Positions 25,309-34,156 of a stretch of DNA of 36,633 bases are shown here, in pieces (within the stretch, counting starts at the first letter, position 1; every line of letters starts with the position of its first letter). Source of the stretch: an uncultured Saprospiraceae bacterium. GTDB taxonomy: Bacteria; Bacteroidota; Bacteroidia; Chitinophagales; Saprospiraceae. A program made the position numbers and the translations under genes. The notes beneath the pieces are model-generated. The model was not told where the DNA came from, ran no database searches, and saw nothing but the letters and a program-made list of their open reading frames with translations. The stretch spans positions 1-36,633 of the forward strand of contig CALBWK010000113.1 in the NCBI GenBank assembly GCA_937969415.1, given 5' to 3'.

Positions 25309-27537
25309 TTATGCTCTAGGCAGTGTAAAGAAAAAGCTAGTGCCTTTTCCTACTTCTGATTTTAGCCAGATTTTATGTCCGTAATATTCTACGATACTCT
25401 TGCAAGTTGCTAACCCGATTCCGCTTCCGGCATAATCGCTGTTGCCATTTAATCTCTTGAAGATCGTAAATATTCTATCGAAGTATTGTTTCTCTATACC
25501 GATACCATTATCAGAAATAGAATAAGTAATCGTGTCTTTGCTTATGTCTACTGTGTTGATCTTGATTACAGACAAGTCATCTTTCTTTCTGAATTTTATA
25601 CCGTTTGCAATAAGGTTTTGAAACAACTGAGAAAGCAAGTTCTTGTGTGCCTTTACCTGATATAGGTTTTCTGGAACTTCTATGCTTACACTTTCTTCTT
25701 GTATGACACTGGCTAGATTATTCTTGACAGTATCTATCACTTCTGCAATCGATACAACCTGTGCAGGACCTAAGTCTTGATCAATTTTGGAGAAAGCTAA
25801 TAAGTCGTCGATCATTCCAGATAATTGCTTGGAACTATCTGATACAAAATTCAACATCTCCTGATCTTTTTCTCCTAGCTTATCCTTATTTCTCATCGTC
25901 AGTAACTGAGAGTAAGTAGATATGGTCCTGAGAGGTGACTTGAGATCGTGCGCTGCTACAGAAGTAAAGTTGTTGAGCTTCTGATTTGTTATTTCCATAT
26001 CCTTATTCAATAGGGAAAACTCTGCGTTCAGCTTGGATAGCTCTTTGTTGGCATTTTTGATCTCAAGCGTTTTTTCTTTGATTCTTTTTGTATGTCGACC
26101 TCTTAGTACATATATGAATCCTAATAGACCTAATCCTAAAATACTCAGAATCGATACTAGCGAATATATTCTCGAATTGGATCTCTCTTTTTTAAGGAGT
26201 AGTTCTGTCAACTCGTTTTTCTGTAATAAAAGTGCATTGTCCTTTTCTATTTCATCCTTTTTTCTTTGAAAGGCCAAGTTTTCCTTGTTGGTCATTGCCT
26301 GCATAGAGTCATTGACTGCAATATATTCCTGTTGGAAAATGTAGGCATCTCTATAGATCTTTAAGGCATTAGAAGTCTTAGTGATACACTTAAGCGCATC
26401 TTTTTTGACATCTAGAGTTTCTGTTTTTTTACTAATAGCATAGCATTCTTTGCAGATATTATGAGCTTTCTGATATTGACTTAATCCTATCAAGATGTCA
26501 GCTTCCAACTTCTTACTTCTTACTATCATATCTACGTAGTGCAACCTTTCGAAAATAGGTGTTGCTAGATGGATTGCATCTAGTGCCTCATAGTTTTGAC
26601 TTAATTTGTATTTGGTATAGGCTATGTCATAATGTATCTCTGCTATTCCACGATCATTCTTTATATCTTCAGAAAGTTGTAGAGCCTTGGCGAAATACCC
26701 TAATGCAATATCATATTCTTCCATATGGGTATAGACCTGAGCTACACTGCCTAGAAGCTGACTTTCTAAAAACTTGCTATTAGAGTGACCATCCTTATCA
26801 ATTTTCTTGCAATAACCCAATCCTTTCTGGAAGTACTCTAGTGCTTGTTCAAGGTGTTTTTTGTCACTTTGAACTTCGTTTGACATTAGGCTATTTTGAA
26901 AACTATTGTAAGCCGTACCAATGTTGAAACATATCTTGGCAAGTTGACTGTAGTTCTTTGTGTTTTCGTAATATTTTAAAGCTTCAGAATACTTTTCCAA
27001 TCCTTTAGCTTTCTCATTCTGCATCATATGCAGACTACCTAAGTGCATAGAACAATCTATAGCACTCAAACTATCTCCCTGCTGAAAGAAGAGCAATCGA
27101 CTTTCATTAAACATTTTGGAAGCTTCCTTTATCTTGCCTTGGTATGCGTAAGCGATACCTAACTCTGTACGGGCCTTTGCAGCTGCAATTTTATTGTCCT
27201 CAGACTCATAGCATTCGAGAGCCTTATAACTTTGCTCTTGTAGTAATCGAAGGTTGTGTTGTTGTTTGTATATCTTACCTAGTAACTGAAAGTAATTGCA
27301 TTGGGATTTGTTATGCGAACTAGTTTCTTGTTTGAGTATATCAGAGTAATAAAGAGCACTATCTTGATCAACTGATATATACGATTCGATTAGATTTTCT
27401 AACGAAGTGATTCTTTCGTCTATTTCTATTTCAGACTTGTCAAGGCGATATTTTAAGCTATCTATAACCGGAGTCTCGGCCACAGCGACTATAGCCCAAA
27501 GCACAAGTGGTATTATTATGTATAGCTTTTTAATCAT
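25309..27537 (-). CDS. membrane sensor histidine kinase with TPR-repeat sensing region
   Basis: 742 residues from ATG 27537, which begins a signal/anchor segment (MIKKLYIIIPLVLWAIVAVAE); an upstream TTG would add 16 residues and bury it. Residues ~60-405 are helical TPR repeats (for example KARTELGIAYAYQGKIKEASKMF, AQVYTHMEEYDIALGYFAKALQL), probably periplasmic. A coiled coil (~410-455) precedes one transmembrane helix (~458-479, IYSLVSILSILGLGLLGFIYV). The kinase follows: phosphoacceptor His530 in SVAAHDLKSPLRT, N-box NLIANGIKF (Asn645), G1 DNGIGI (Asp676), F-box IFTIFKRL, and G2 GSGIGLATCKSIVE. It autophosphorylates in response to an unknown envelope signal. No receiver domain or response regulator gene is adjacent, so it is an orphan kinase. 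Confidence 0.92.
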   Translation of the reverse strand: MIKKLYIIIPLVLWAIVAVAETPVIDSLKYRLDKSEIEIDERITSLENLIESYISVDQDSALYYSDILKQETSSHNKSQCNYFQLLGKIYKQQHNLRLLQEQSYKALECYESEDNKIAAAKARTELGIAYAYQGKIKEASKMFNESRLLFFQQGDSLSAIDCSMHLGSLHMMQNEKAKGLEKYSEALKYYENTKNYSQLAKICFNIGTAYNSFQNSLMSNEVQSDKKHLEQALEYFQKGLGYCKKIDKDGHSNSKFLESQLLGSVAQVYTHMEEYDIALGYFAKALQLSEDIKNDRGIAEIHYDIAYTKYKLSQNYEALDAIHLATPIFERLHYVDMIVRSKKLEADILIGLSQYQKAHNICKECYAISKKTETLDVKKDALKCITKTSNALKIYRDAYIFQQEYIAVNDSMQAMTNKENLAFQRKKDEIEKDNALLLQKNELTELLLKKERSNSRIYSLVSILSILGLGLLGFIYVLRGRHTKRIKEKTLEIKNANKELSKLNAEFSLLNKDMEITNQKLNNFTSVAAHDLKSPLRTISTYSQLLTMRNKDKLGEKDQEMLNFVSDSSKQLSGMIDDLLAFSKIDQDLGPAQVVSIAEVIDTVKNNLASVIQEESVSIEVPENLYQVKAHKNLLSQLFQNLIANGIKFRKKDDLSVIKINTVDISKDTITYSISDNGIGIEKQYFDRIFTIFKRLNGNSDYAGSGIGLATCKSIVEYYGHKIWLKSEVGKGTSFFFTLPRA

Positions 27538-27646
27538 TGCGTCTAGAAGAGGTTTATAAAGTGGGAGTCTATCCAAGAGAGACAATTATCGTGTCAGGCT
27601 TTCTTCAGAAATGTCAACTATTGTACATAAGCTATACAAAAAGTGC

Positions 27647-30100
27647 TTAGGGGTCTACATCAACTATGATTCTTGCACTTTTAATGCCAGGGATTTGGTT
27701 CAGCTCTATCTTGATAGAAAGGATTAATGCCTTGACACTTTGTACGATCTCCAGCTTCTTTTCCATCTTAATAAGAATATTCTGGATATAGAACCCTCTT
27801 ATTCTAGATATGCCAGGTACAGACGGTCCCATAACACGATTTCCTAGTTTGGCTCTTAATTTGGATGCGAGTACTTTGGCGGCCTCTTCGGCAATTTCAG
27901 GTTTTTTATGTTTAACCGTAAGGCTTATCAACCTATAAAAAGGCGGATAGACAAAGGCTTTACGTTCTTTGAGTTCACGAGCATAGAAGGCTACGTGATC
28001 GTGGTCTCTCGTTTCTCTAATGACTGGGTGCTGTGGATTAAATGTCTGTATAATCACCCGCCCTTGCTTGGCTCTTCGTCCTGCACGTCCTGCGACCTGA
28101 GTAAACAACTGAAAAGCTCTTTCATTAGCTTTGAAATCTGGAAAAAATAAAATCTTATCTGCCGCCAATACGCCTACCACCGAAATGTTATCGAAGTCTA
28201 GACCTTTTGTAATCATCTGCGTGCCGACTAAGATGTCAATCTCATGCTGCTTGAATGCACTTAAGATTTTCTCATAGGCATTCTTGGTCTTGGCCGTGTC
28301 AAGGTCCATCCTTGCGACCTTACCTTGTGGAAATATCTTCTTGATTTCGTCTTCTATTTTTTCTGTCCCAAAGCCCAGCTTATCCAGTTTGTCAAATCCA
28401 CATTGTGGGCATAGATGGGGGAGCTTATGTCTATATCCGCAGTAATGGCAGCGCAGCTCGTGGAAATACTTATGTACGGTTAAGCTCACATCACAGTTAG
28501 GACATTCTGCGTGGAAGTCACATACTGTACATTGTAAAGTTGGGCTATAGCCTCTCCTGTTCTGGAAGATGAGGATTTGCTCTTTCTTTACTAGAGCCGT
28601 ATCGATAGCATCCTTCAGATCTTTAGAAAACAGAGACCGCATCAGTCCTTTTTTGTATTGATTTCTGAGGTCGATGATTTCTATTTTAGGCAACACAGAA
28701 GCGCCGTGCCGTTCCATTAATTTGACGAGTCCATATCTTTCTTTATGGGTGTTGAGGTAGGTGTCTAGTGATGGAGTGGCTGTGCCGAGTAAGACCTTGG
28801 CCTTATGTAGATTGGCCAGATATATGGCTGTATCCCGACCATTGTATCGCGGTGCTGGATCTGATTGCTTAAATGATGGATCGTGTTCCTCGTCAATTAT
28901 AATCAAGCCCAATTTCTTGAAGGGTAGAAAGATCGCTGAGCGAGCGCCCATCACCAAGCCCTTTCCATCCATACTGGCTTGCCACAATTCTACCCGTTGA
29001 TTATTGCTCATCTTACTATGATAGACCCCGATCTCTGAAGCGAAGGTGTGCATCAACCTATCGACAATCTGTGTTGTAAGTGCTATCTCAGGCAATAGAT
29101 AGAGGACTTGTTCTCCTTTGGCGAGAGTCTCCTTTATTAAGTCAATATAGATTCTGGTTTTTCCACTTCCGGTGACACCAAAAAGTAACACCTTGTCTTT
29201 GACTTCGAACTGGTTTAGAATTTCTTCTTTGGCTATAACTTGATGTTCATTGAGCGGAGGAAGTGGTTTGGGGATGATCAACTCATTGCTGATCCTGCTG
29301 ACTTCCTTGGTCTCTAAATCAAAAATGCCTTTCTTGACCAAAGCTTTGATGACCGTGTTATCTACGGTAGCGTGATTGTAGATTTTCTTTTTATCCACCC
29401 ACCTATTATCTCGGCCGAGTTGAGCATAACTCAGTAGCGCTCTAGTTTGTTTTTCACTCCTTGTAACAAGATCAAAAGCTTGCGAGATAGCATTCTCTGC
29501 ATGTGTGTAGCGAGCATTGAGTCTTACAAAGTCCGAGGTCTTGGCTTTGAAGCCCGCCTTCAGTTCCTCTTTGACAAGGATGATGCCTTTATCTAGTAGG
29601 GCCTTGATATACGGGTAGACAGTTTTCTGGTCTAGAATATCTTGGACTTGACTTATGGTCAGTTCGTTCTGAATTGAAATAGCTTCAGCGAGGATATATT
29701 CCTTGTCAGAGAGTTCTCCAGAGAAGTCATCGATATGTGCTCTGATGATGAGCTTGGTTTCGCTATTGAGCTTAAGGCCGGAGGGCAGTGCCACATTCAT
29801 GACCTCGCCAAGAGTACAACAGTAGTACGAAGACATCCAACTCCACAATGTATATTGTTGTCTTGTGATTATAGGATGCTCATCTATAATGGCTCTGATA
29901 TACCGGAGCTTTTTGAGCGCTGAGGTGTCTTCCTCGACTTCATCAATCATGACAGCTGAGTATAGCTTGTTACGAAGTGGTACTTCTACCCGTATACCAA
30001 ACTGTAAGCTAGGCCACATGGCTTTTTCTACCTTATAGCTGTATTCTCTAGGTATTGCTAGAGGAAGTAAGACATTGATGACTTTATATTCTTTTTTCAC
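27647..30100 (-). CDS. priA: primosomal protein N', replication-restart helicase PriA
   Basis: 817 residues from GTG 30100 (MKKEYKVINVLLP); a TTG five codons upstream is also open but the GTG fits the normal PriA N-terminus. Domain order is the DNA-binding N-terminal domain (1-105), a winged-helix region (~110-270), helicase lobe 1 with Walker A GVTGSGKT (308-315) and DEEH box IIDEEHD (401-407), eight zinc-binding cysteines (524, 527, 533, 536, 551, 554, 564, 567 in CTVCDFHAECPNC and CHYCG...CPQCG), and helicase lobe 2 (GTEKIEDEI, LVGTQMITKGLDFDNI, AGRAGRRAKQGRV). PriA reloads the replication machinery at stalled forks. All signature motifs are present. It is on the minus strand between the HDAC-like and kinase genes and probably transcribed on its own. 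Confidence 0.97.
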   Translation of the reverse strand: MKKEYKVINVLLPLAIPREYSYKVEKAMWPSLQFGIRVEVPLRNKLYSAVMIDEVEEDTSALKKLRYIRAIIDEHPIITRQQYTLWSWMSSYYCCTLGEVMNVALPSGLKLNSETKLIIRAHIDDFSGELSDKEYILAEAISIQNELTISQVQDILDQKTVYPYIKALLDKGIILVKEELKAGFKAKTSDFVRLNARYTHAENAISQAFDLVTRSEKQTRALLSYAQLGRDNRWVDKKKIYNHATVDNTVIKALVKKGIFDLETKEVSRISNELIIPKPLPPLNEHQVIAKEEILNQFEVKDKVLLFGVTGSGKTRIYIDLIKETLAKGEQVLYLLPEIALTTQIVDRLMHTFASEIGVYHSKMSNNQRVELWQASMDGKGLVMGARSAIFLPFKKLGLIIIDEEHDPSFKQSDPAPRYNGRDTAIYLANLHKAKVLLGTATPSLDTYLNTHKERYGLVKLMERHGASVLPKIEIIDLRNQYKKGLMRSLFSKDLKDAIDTALVKKEQILIFQNRRGYSPTLQCTVCDFHAECPNCDVSLTVHKYFHELRCHYCGYRHKLPHLCPQCGFDKLDKLGFGTEKIEDEIKKIFPQGKVARMDLDTAKTKNAYEKILSAFKQHEIDILVGTQMITKGLDFDNISVVGVLAADKILFFPDFKANERAFQLFTQVAGRAGRRAKQGRVIIQTFNPQHPVIRETRDHDHVAFYARELKERKAFVYPPFYRLISLTVKHKKPEIAEEAAKVLASKLRAKLGNRVMGPSVPGISRIRGFYIQNILIKMEKKLEIVQSVKALILSIKIELNQIPGIKSARIIVDVDP

Positions 30101-30178
30101 TGCTTGACTGACCAATACTACTCAAAATCATCCTTTGAGTGAAATCTATTTGCATCATAAAGACGACTATACCCAATA

Positions 30179-31081
30179 TCAGAAATAAAGCTCCTGTGCC
30201 GTGCGGTAGGTATTGGCGTGTGCCTCGATGATGTCATAGATTTTTTCTGAATAGCCGCCGCCCATAGCTACGACGAGCGGAATGTTGTTTTGTTTGCATT
30301 GTTTCATTACAAAGGCATCCCTTTGTTGGCAACCCTTTTGGCTAACGGAGAGCCTTCCTAGCTTATCTGTGGCTAGTATATCTACACCTGCTTGATAAAA
30401 AGCTATATCTGGTTCTACTTCGTCGATCAATCTGGGCAAGGTTTCTTTCAGTAAGCCTAAGTAGGCAGCATCTTCGATTTTGTCTGGAACCCCGATGTCA
30501 AGATCAGATTGTTCCTTTCTATGCGGGTAGTTTTTGGCACCGTGCATACTAAATGTGTATACGGCTGGCTCCTCTCTAAAGATGTTAGCATTGCCATTAC
30601 CTTGATGTACATCCAGATCAATAAAGAGGATTTTCTTTACAATACCTTCTTGTAAGAGCAGCCTAGAGGCTAGCGCCATATCATTATATACACAGAACCC
30701 CTCTCCGTGATCTGCGTAGGAGTGATGTGTGCCTCCCGCTATGTTGAGACTGATACCCGATTTTAAAGCATAATTGGCACATTGGTAAGTACCACTTGCG
30801 ATGTATTTGCCGCGCTCTATGAGGCTCCTCTGAACAGGAAAGCCTATGTTCCGGATCTCCTTTTTAGACAGAGATAAAGTCTCTAGCTTGTGTAAGTATT
30901 CTGGAGTATGGGTAGTAAGCAATTGAGAGGCCGTAAGTTGATCTGGTTTGAAGAAATTGTCTTCTGTGACCGTTCCTTCATATAGAAGCTGCTGAGGTAG
31001 GAGCTCGTATTTCGACATAGGGAACCTGTGGCCCTCAGGCAATTGGTAAACGTAAATATCTGAATAAGCGATTTTTAACAT
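30179..31081 (-). CDS. histone deacetylase superfamily protein, class IV (HDAC11)-like deacylase
   Basis: A 300-residue cytoplasmic enzyme with the complete arginase/deacetylase fold signature. GGTHHSYADHGEGFCVYND (117-134) supplies the His119-His120 charge relay and the FCVYND loop; FIDLDVHQGNGNA (153-165) gives zinc ligands Asp157 and His159; YQAGVDILATD (229-239) gives the third ligand Asp234; MGGGYS (273-278) supplies the transition-state tyrosine Tyr277. The DVHQGNG form, rather than DLHHGDG, is the class IV (HDAC11-like) version, whose human member removes long-chain acyl groups from lysine. The bacterial substrate is unknown; acetyl- or acyl-lysine, or a small amide such as acetylpolyamine, are all possible. 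It is divergent from the TonB receptor gene. Confidence 0.93.
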   Translation of the reverse strand: MLKIAYSDIYVYQLPEGHRFPMSKYELLPQQLLYEGTVTEDNFFKPDQLTASQLLTTHTPEYLHKLETLSLSKKEIRNIGFPVQRSLIERGKYIASGTYQCANYALKSGISLNIAGGTHHSYADHGEGFCVYNDMALASRLLLQEGIVKKILFIDLDVHQGNGNANIFREEPAVYTFSMHGAKNYPHRKEQSDLDIGVPDKIEDAAYLGLLKETLPRLIDEVEPDIAFYQAGVDILATDKLGRLSVSQKGCQQRDAFVMKQCKQNNIPLVVAMGGGYSEKIYDIIEAHANTYRTAQELYF

Positions 31082-31125
31082 GTGTATGGGTGAAAATACC
31101 GATCAATTCCTTTTAAATCGCTTTC

Positions 31126-31133
31126 TACCTTTG
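31126..31133 (+). promoter_or_regulatory. possible promoter -7 box upstream of the second TonB receptor
   Basis: TACCTTTG is an exact TAnnTTTG match in the 186-base gap between divergent genes, 134 bases before the GTG start at 31268. It would imply a leader of about 130 bases; no riboswitch consensus was recognised in that leader. Confidence 0.3.
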
Positions 31134-31267
31134 GTGTCGTATATTAACTAAATTCATATTAAGATAATTGGGTTGCGACATGAGGTCTCTCCATTTAAAG
31201 TTACTTTTAAGTCGTGAAAGATAGGGGTTCACCGAAACGATTCACTTTCTAATTACGTTTTTTATAG

Positions 31268-33334
31268 GTGTTAAGAAGTCTGTCAAATATAAGTCTAGGT
31301 ATAATCGTATTGCTATTAGCAATGCATTCTAATGCCGTTTCAGCACAGATAGATACCTCTGGATTATGGGTTAATGTAGACTCCATACATATTACAGCTA
31401 CTCGAATCAGTAAGACTTGGTTGCGATCCACACGTGCTGTATCTGATCTCCAGTTCTCTAATTCCAAATTAGCACCTGACTTAACACTGCAAGACAAGCT
31501 CACTCATATCCCAGGCGTTTTCAGCCTAAATGCCCAAAATATGGCCCAAGACCTCAGGATAAGTATTCGAGGATTTGGTACACGGTCAGCTTTTGGGGTA
31601 CGCGGCATCAAGCTTATTATCGACGGTATTCCTGAGACAACTACAGATGGCCAAGGTCAGTTGGATGCGATACCTCTTGGACTTATCAGTAACCTCGAAG
31701 TTATAAGAGGGCCGGCCTCTCTATTGTATGGTAACGCATCTGGAGGTGTTATCTCAATGAAAACACTCGCACTTTCTAATGCTAACTTTCTTGCTAAACC
31801 CTTGCTTTCGGCTAAGCTAGCTTATGGCTCCTTCAACACGCTGCAGGCTCAAGCCACCTACGCTGCGCAGTTGGCGAACACCACAGTATTAGGACACGGC
31901 AGTTACACTCGCTCGGATGGATTCAGAGCCCATAGTGGTTACTCGCAAGCACAATTCAAACTGAGAGGAGATCATCGCTTCTCCAAGTATTCTAAACTTA
32001 CTGCTTCTGTAGATTATCTGACTAGCCCTCGAGCTCAAGACCCTGGAGGCTTAGACAGAACACTCTCTGACTCGATTCGCAGTTTGGCAAGACCAGACAA
32101 TGTAGATTTCAATGCCGGAGAGGAGGTCCAACAAGTTAAAGGCTCAGCTGCCTACACTTATAAAGTAAGTCCTACCAACACTTTTGAGACCTATGCTTTT
32201 TACGTTAATAGAGGCTTTGATGGCCGATTGCCATTTGGTACGAGTGGCGTAATAGCGTTAGATCGTGATTACTTTGGTCAAGGTGCTAGCTATACAGTAG
32301 AAAGAAATAAAAATAATCTCAAGCAAACTATCAAGTGGGGCTATGATGTGTCTAGCCAACTAGATGATAGGCAACGATTTGATGTGATACTTGGTGTGCC
32401 TGGGCGCTTACTCTCGACCAATCAGGAGGAAATATTTAAAAATGTAGGCGTCTATGTCATCAGTGATTTTAATCTAGGCTCTTTCTCTTTTAATATGGGT
32501 TGGCGGTTTGATCACAACAACATCAAGTTGATTGATAACTTTACAGATACTGGGGAGCGCTCATTTAGCGAAGACTTTACGGCCTTTAATCCTAGTATTG
32601 GATTTAATTATGAATTGCCAGCGCAGGCAGCTGTATTTGGCTCCTTTTCTACAGCCTTTGAGACACCTACACTCAATGAAGTCGGTAGCAATGTGCTCGC
32701 TGGGTTGGCCGCTAATCTTAGACCTCAGCGCTCAAGGAATTATGAGTTGGGCGCAAGGATGGAGATAGAAAAAGATTTGAAGGGACAAATAGTACTCTTT
32801 CAGACCAATACCTTAGATGAGCTATTGCCCTTTTCATTAGATAGTTTTCCGAGTCTAGTTTTCGAAAATGTAGGGACAACAATTAGAAGAGGTATAGAGT
32901 TGGAAGTGGATTACCGTCCATTTCAAGCCCTCAGAACTCAAGCAACCTATAGCTATGGTCAATTTGAATTTGATCAACATAGTAGAACAGAACTTTCTGG
33001 CAACCGACTACCGGGTCTACCTCTACATACAGGCACCATTACATTGACTTATGAACATACTAGTGGGGTATCGGCTAGTATGGAAAATCGATTTGTCGGT
33101 GACATATTTTTGGATAACGAAAATACAGTCAACGAGTCCGCGTACTTATTAGGACACTTAACCCTGAGTTATGCTTATCGGGGGGACAACTTTACAGCCT
33201 CACCTTTCTTTAATGTCAGGAATCTTTACAATACTGTCTACCACGATAACCTCAGAATAAATGCTTTCGGTGCACGGTATTACGAGCCAGCACCTGGACT
33301 TCATTTTTTTGCAGGTGTCAGAGTTAAGCTTTAA
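31268..33334 (+). CDS. TonB-dependent outer-membrane receptor (siderophore/iron-type architecture)
   Basis: 688 residues from GTG 31268; the next in-frame ATG falls inside the signal peptide, so GTG is the sensible start. Residues 1-27 are a signal peptide ending SAVSAQ-like (NAVSAQ). Unlike the receptor at 13229-15613 there is no carboxypeptidase-like N-terminal domain: a TonB-box-like start (DSIHITATRI) leads directly into the plug (LTLQDKLTHIPGVFSLNAQN, ISIRGFGTRSAFGVRGIKL, NLEVIRGPASLLYGNASGG) and a ~500-residue barrel containing RPQRSRNYELGARME. This lean layout resembles siderophore, heme or vitamin receptors (FecA/FhuA class). The ligand cannot be read from the sequence. Its 3' end overlaps the convergent enoyl-CoA hydratase-like gene by 11 bases. 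Confidence 0.92.
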   Translation: MLRSLSNISLGIIVLLLAMHSNAVSAQIDTSGLWVNVDSIHITATRISKTWLRSTRAVSDLQFSNSKLAPDLTLQDKLTHIPGVFSLNAQNMAQDLRISIRGFGTRSAFGVRGIKLIIDGIPETTTDGQGQLDAIPLGLISNLEVIRGPASLLYGNASGGVISMKTLALSNANFLAKPLLSAKLAYGSFNTLQAQATYAAQLANTTVLGHGSYTRSDGFRAHSGYSQAQFKLRGDHRFSKYSKLTASVDYLTSPRAQDPGGLDRTLSDSIRSLARPDNVDFNAGEEVQQVKGSAAYTYKVSPTNTFETYAFYVNRGFDGRLPFGTSGVIALDRDYFGQGASYTVERNKNNLKQTIKWGYDVSSQLDDRQRFDVILGVPGRLLSTNQEEIFKNVGVYVISDFNLGSFSFNMGWRFDHNNIKLIDNFTDTGERSFSEDFTAFNPSIGFNYELPAQAAVFGSFSTAFETPTLNEVGSNVLAGLAANLRPQRSRNYELGARMEIEKDLKGQIVLFQTNTLDELLPFSLDSFPSLVFENVGTTIRRGIELEVDYRPFQALRTQATYSYGQFEFDQHSRTELSGNRLPGLPLHTGTITLTYEHTSGVSASMENRFVGDIFLDNENTVNESAYLLGHLTLSYAYRGDNFTASPFFNVRNLYNTVYHDNLRINAFGARYYEPAPGLHFFAGVRVKL

Positions 33335-34103
33335 GAAAGCCTCGAATTGTCTTCTTAGAAAAATCAGATAAAACCAATTGACCACTCTTTGCCGCACGTT
33401 CTGCTAATAAGGCATCCCAGTTGTCAGTGCCTTCCCAAAATACTTTTTTGAGACCAGCTAACGCCTCAGGATTCATTTCTTTGAGCTTTTCTGTAAAGTG
33501 TTGGAGGTATTCATCCAGTTGCTCAGTTGTTGCAAATACTTCGTGAAAAAGCCCTCTGCTTTTGCCCCATTCTGCGGTATACCATTCTGTTGCATTGATG
33601 GCCATCTGAGAGAACGCAGAGAGTCCCATTTTTCTTTGTACTGCTGGACCTATTACAAACGGACCGATTCCTACTGCTAGTTCACTCAATTTTATAGAGG
33701 CATACTTGGAAGCCATACAGTAATCAAATGCAGAGGCTAGACCGACACCACCACCTACAGCCTTGCCTTGGACACGTCCGATAACAATTTTTCCACAGGT
33801 TCTAATGGCATTGATAACATTGGCAAAACCCATAAAGAATGTTTTTCCAACAGCTTCATCTTCAATAGCCACCAACTCATCAAAGCTGGCACCGGCACAG
33901 AAGGTTCTCTCTCCACCACTCTTGACGATAATGAGAATGACCTCCTCTTTTGCACCTTCCGCCAAGATGGTTGTTGCCAGTTCTGACAGTAACTTGGAAG
34001 GAAGTGAGTTGTGAGAAGGGTGCTGAAATTCTATGGTACTTACCTTGTCTTGATAAGTTACTTGAACGTGTCCAGCTTGTGTAAGATCTTGTGCTTCCTT
34101 CAT
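33324..34103 (-). CDS. enoyl-CoA hydratase/isomerase (crotonase) superfamily protein
   Basis: 259 residues from ATG 34103; a longer open frame reaches 34229 but would cross the divergent obgE start. Crotonase landmarks are [10 protein letters not shown] (68-77) and [22 protein letters not shown] (111-132), which form the oxyanion hole for the acyl-CoA thioester, and [12 protein letters not shown] (137-148). Of the two catalytic glutamates of classical hydratases, the second is present (Glu141) but the first is Gly121 (GGVGLA in place of GGCELA), so simple crotonyl hydratase activity is uncertain and an isomerase or other crotonase reaction is possible. It acts on CoA thioesters in the cytoplasm. 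The gene is divergent from obgE across 53 bases and overlaps the TonB receptor tail to tail. Confidence 0.9.
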   Translation of the reverse strand: MKEAQDLTQAGHVQVTYQDKVSTIEFQHPSHNSLPSKLLSELATTILAEGAKEEVILIIVKSGGERTFCAGASFDELVAIEDEAVGKTFFMGFANVINAIRTCGKIVIGRVQGKAVGGGVGLASAFDYCMASKYASIKLSELAVGIGPFVIGPAVQRKMGLSAFSQMAINATEWYTAEWGKSRGLFHEVFATTEQLDEYLQHFTEKLKEMNPEALAGLKKVFWEGTDNWDALLAERAAKSGQLVLSDFSKKTIRGFLKA

Positions 34104-34132
34104 GTGATGCTTCTTTATTGGTGCCAAAGGTC

Positions 34133-34140
34133 TACTTTTG
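34133..34140 (+). promoter_or_regulatory. promoter -7 box for obgE
   Basis: TACTTTTG is an exact TAnnTTTG match ending 16 bases before the ATG at 34157, in the 53-base gap between divergent genes. It supports the start at 34157 over an upstream start at 34091, which lies across the divergent gene's start. No clear -33 element. Confidence 0.5.
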
Positions 34141-34156
34141 GGCCAATTATATCCAT

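Noticed and set aside
31134-31267. Riboswitch in the leader of the second TonB receptor (for example cobalamin)
   Set aside because: No conserved riboswitch core was seen and the leader is short for a cobalamin element.
34091-34156. Upstream ATG start for ObgE at 34091
   Set aside because: It adds 22 residues absent from the usual Obg N-terminus, crosses the divergent gene's start, and leaves the exact -7 box inside the gene.
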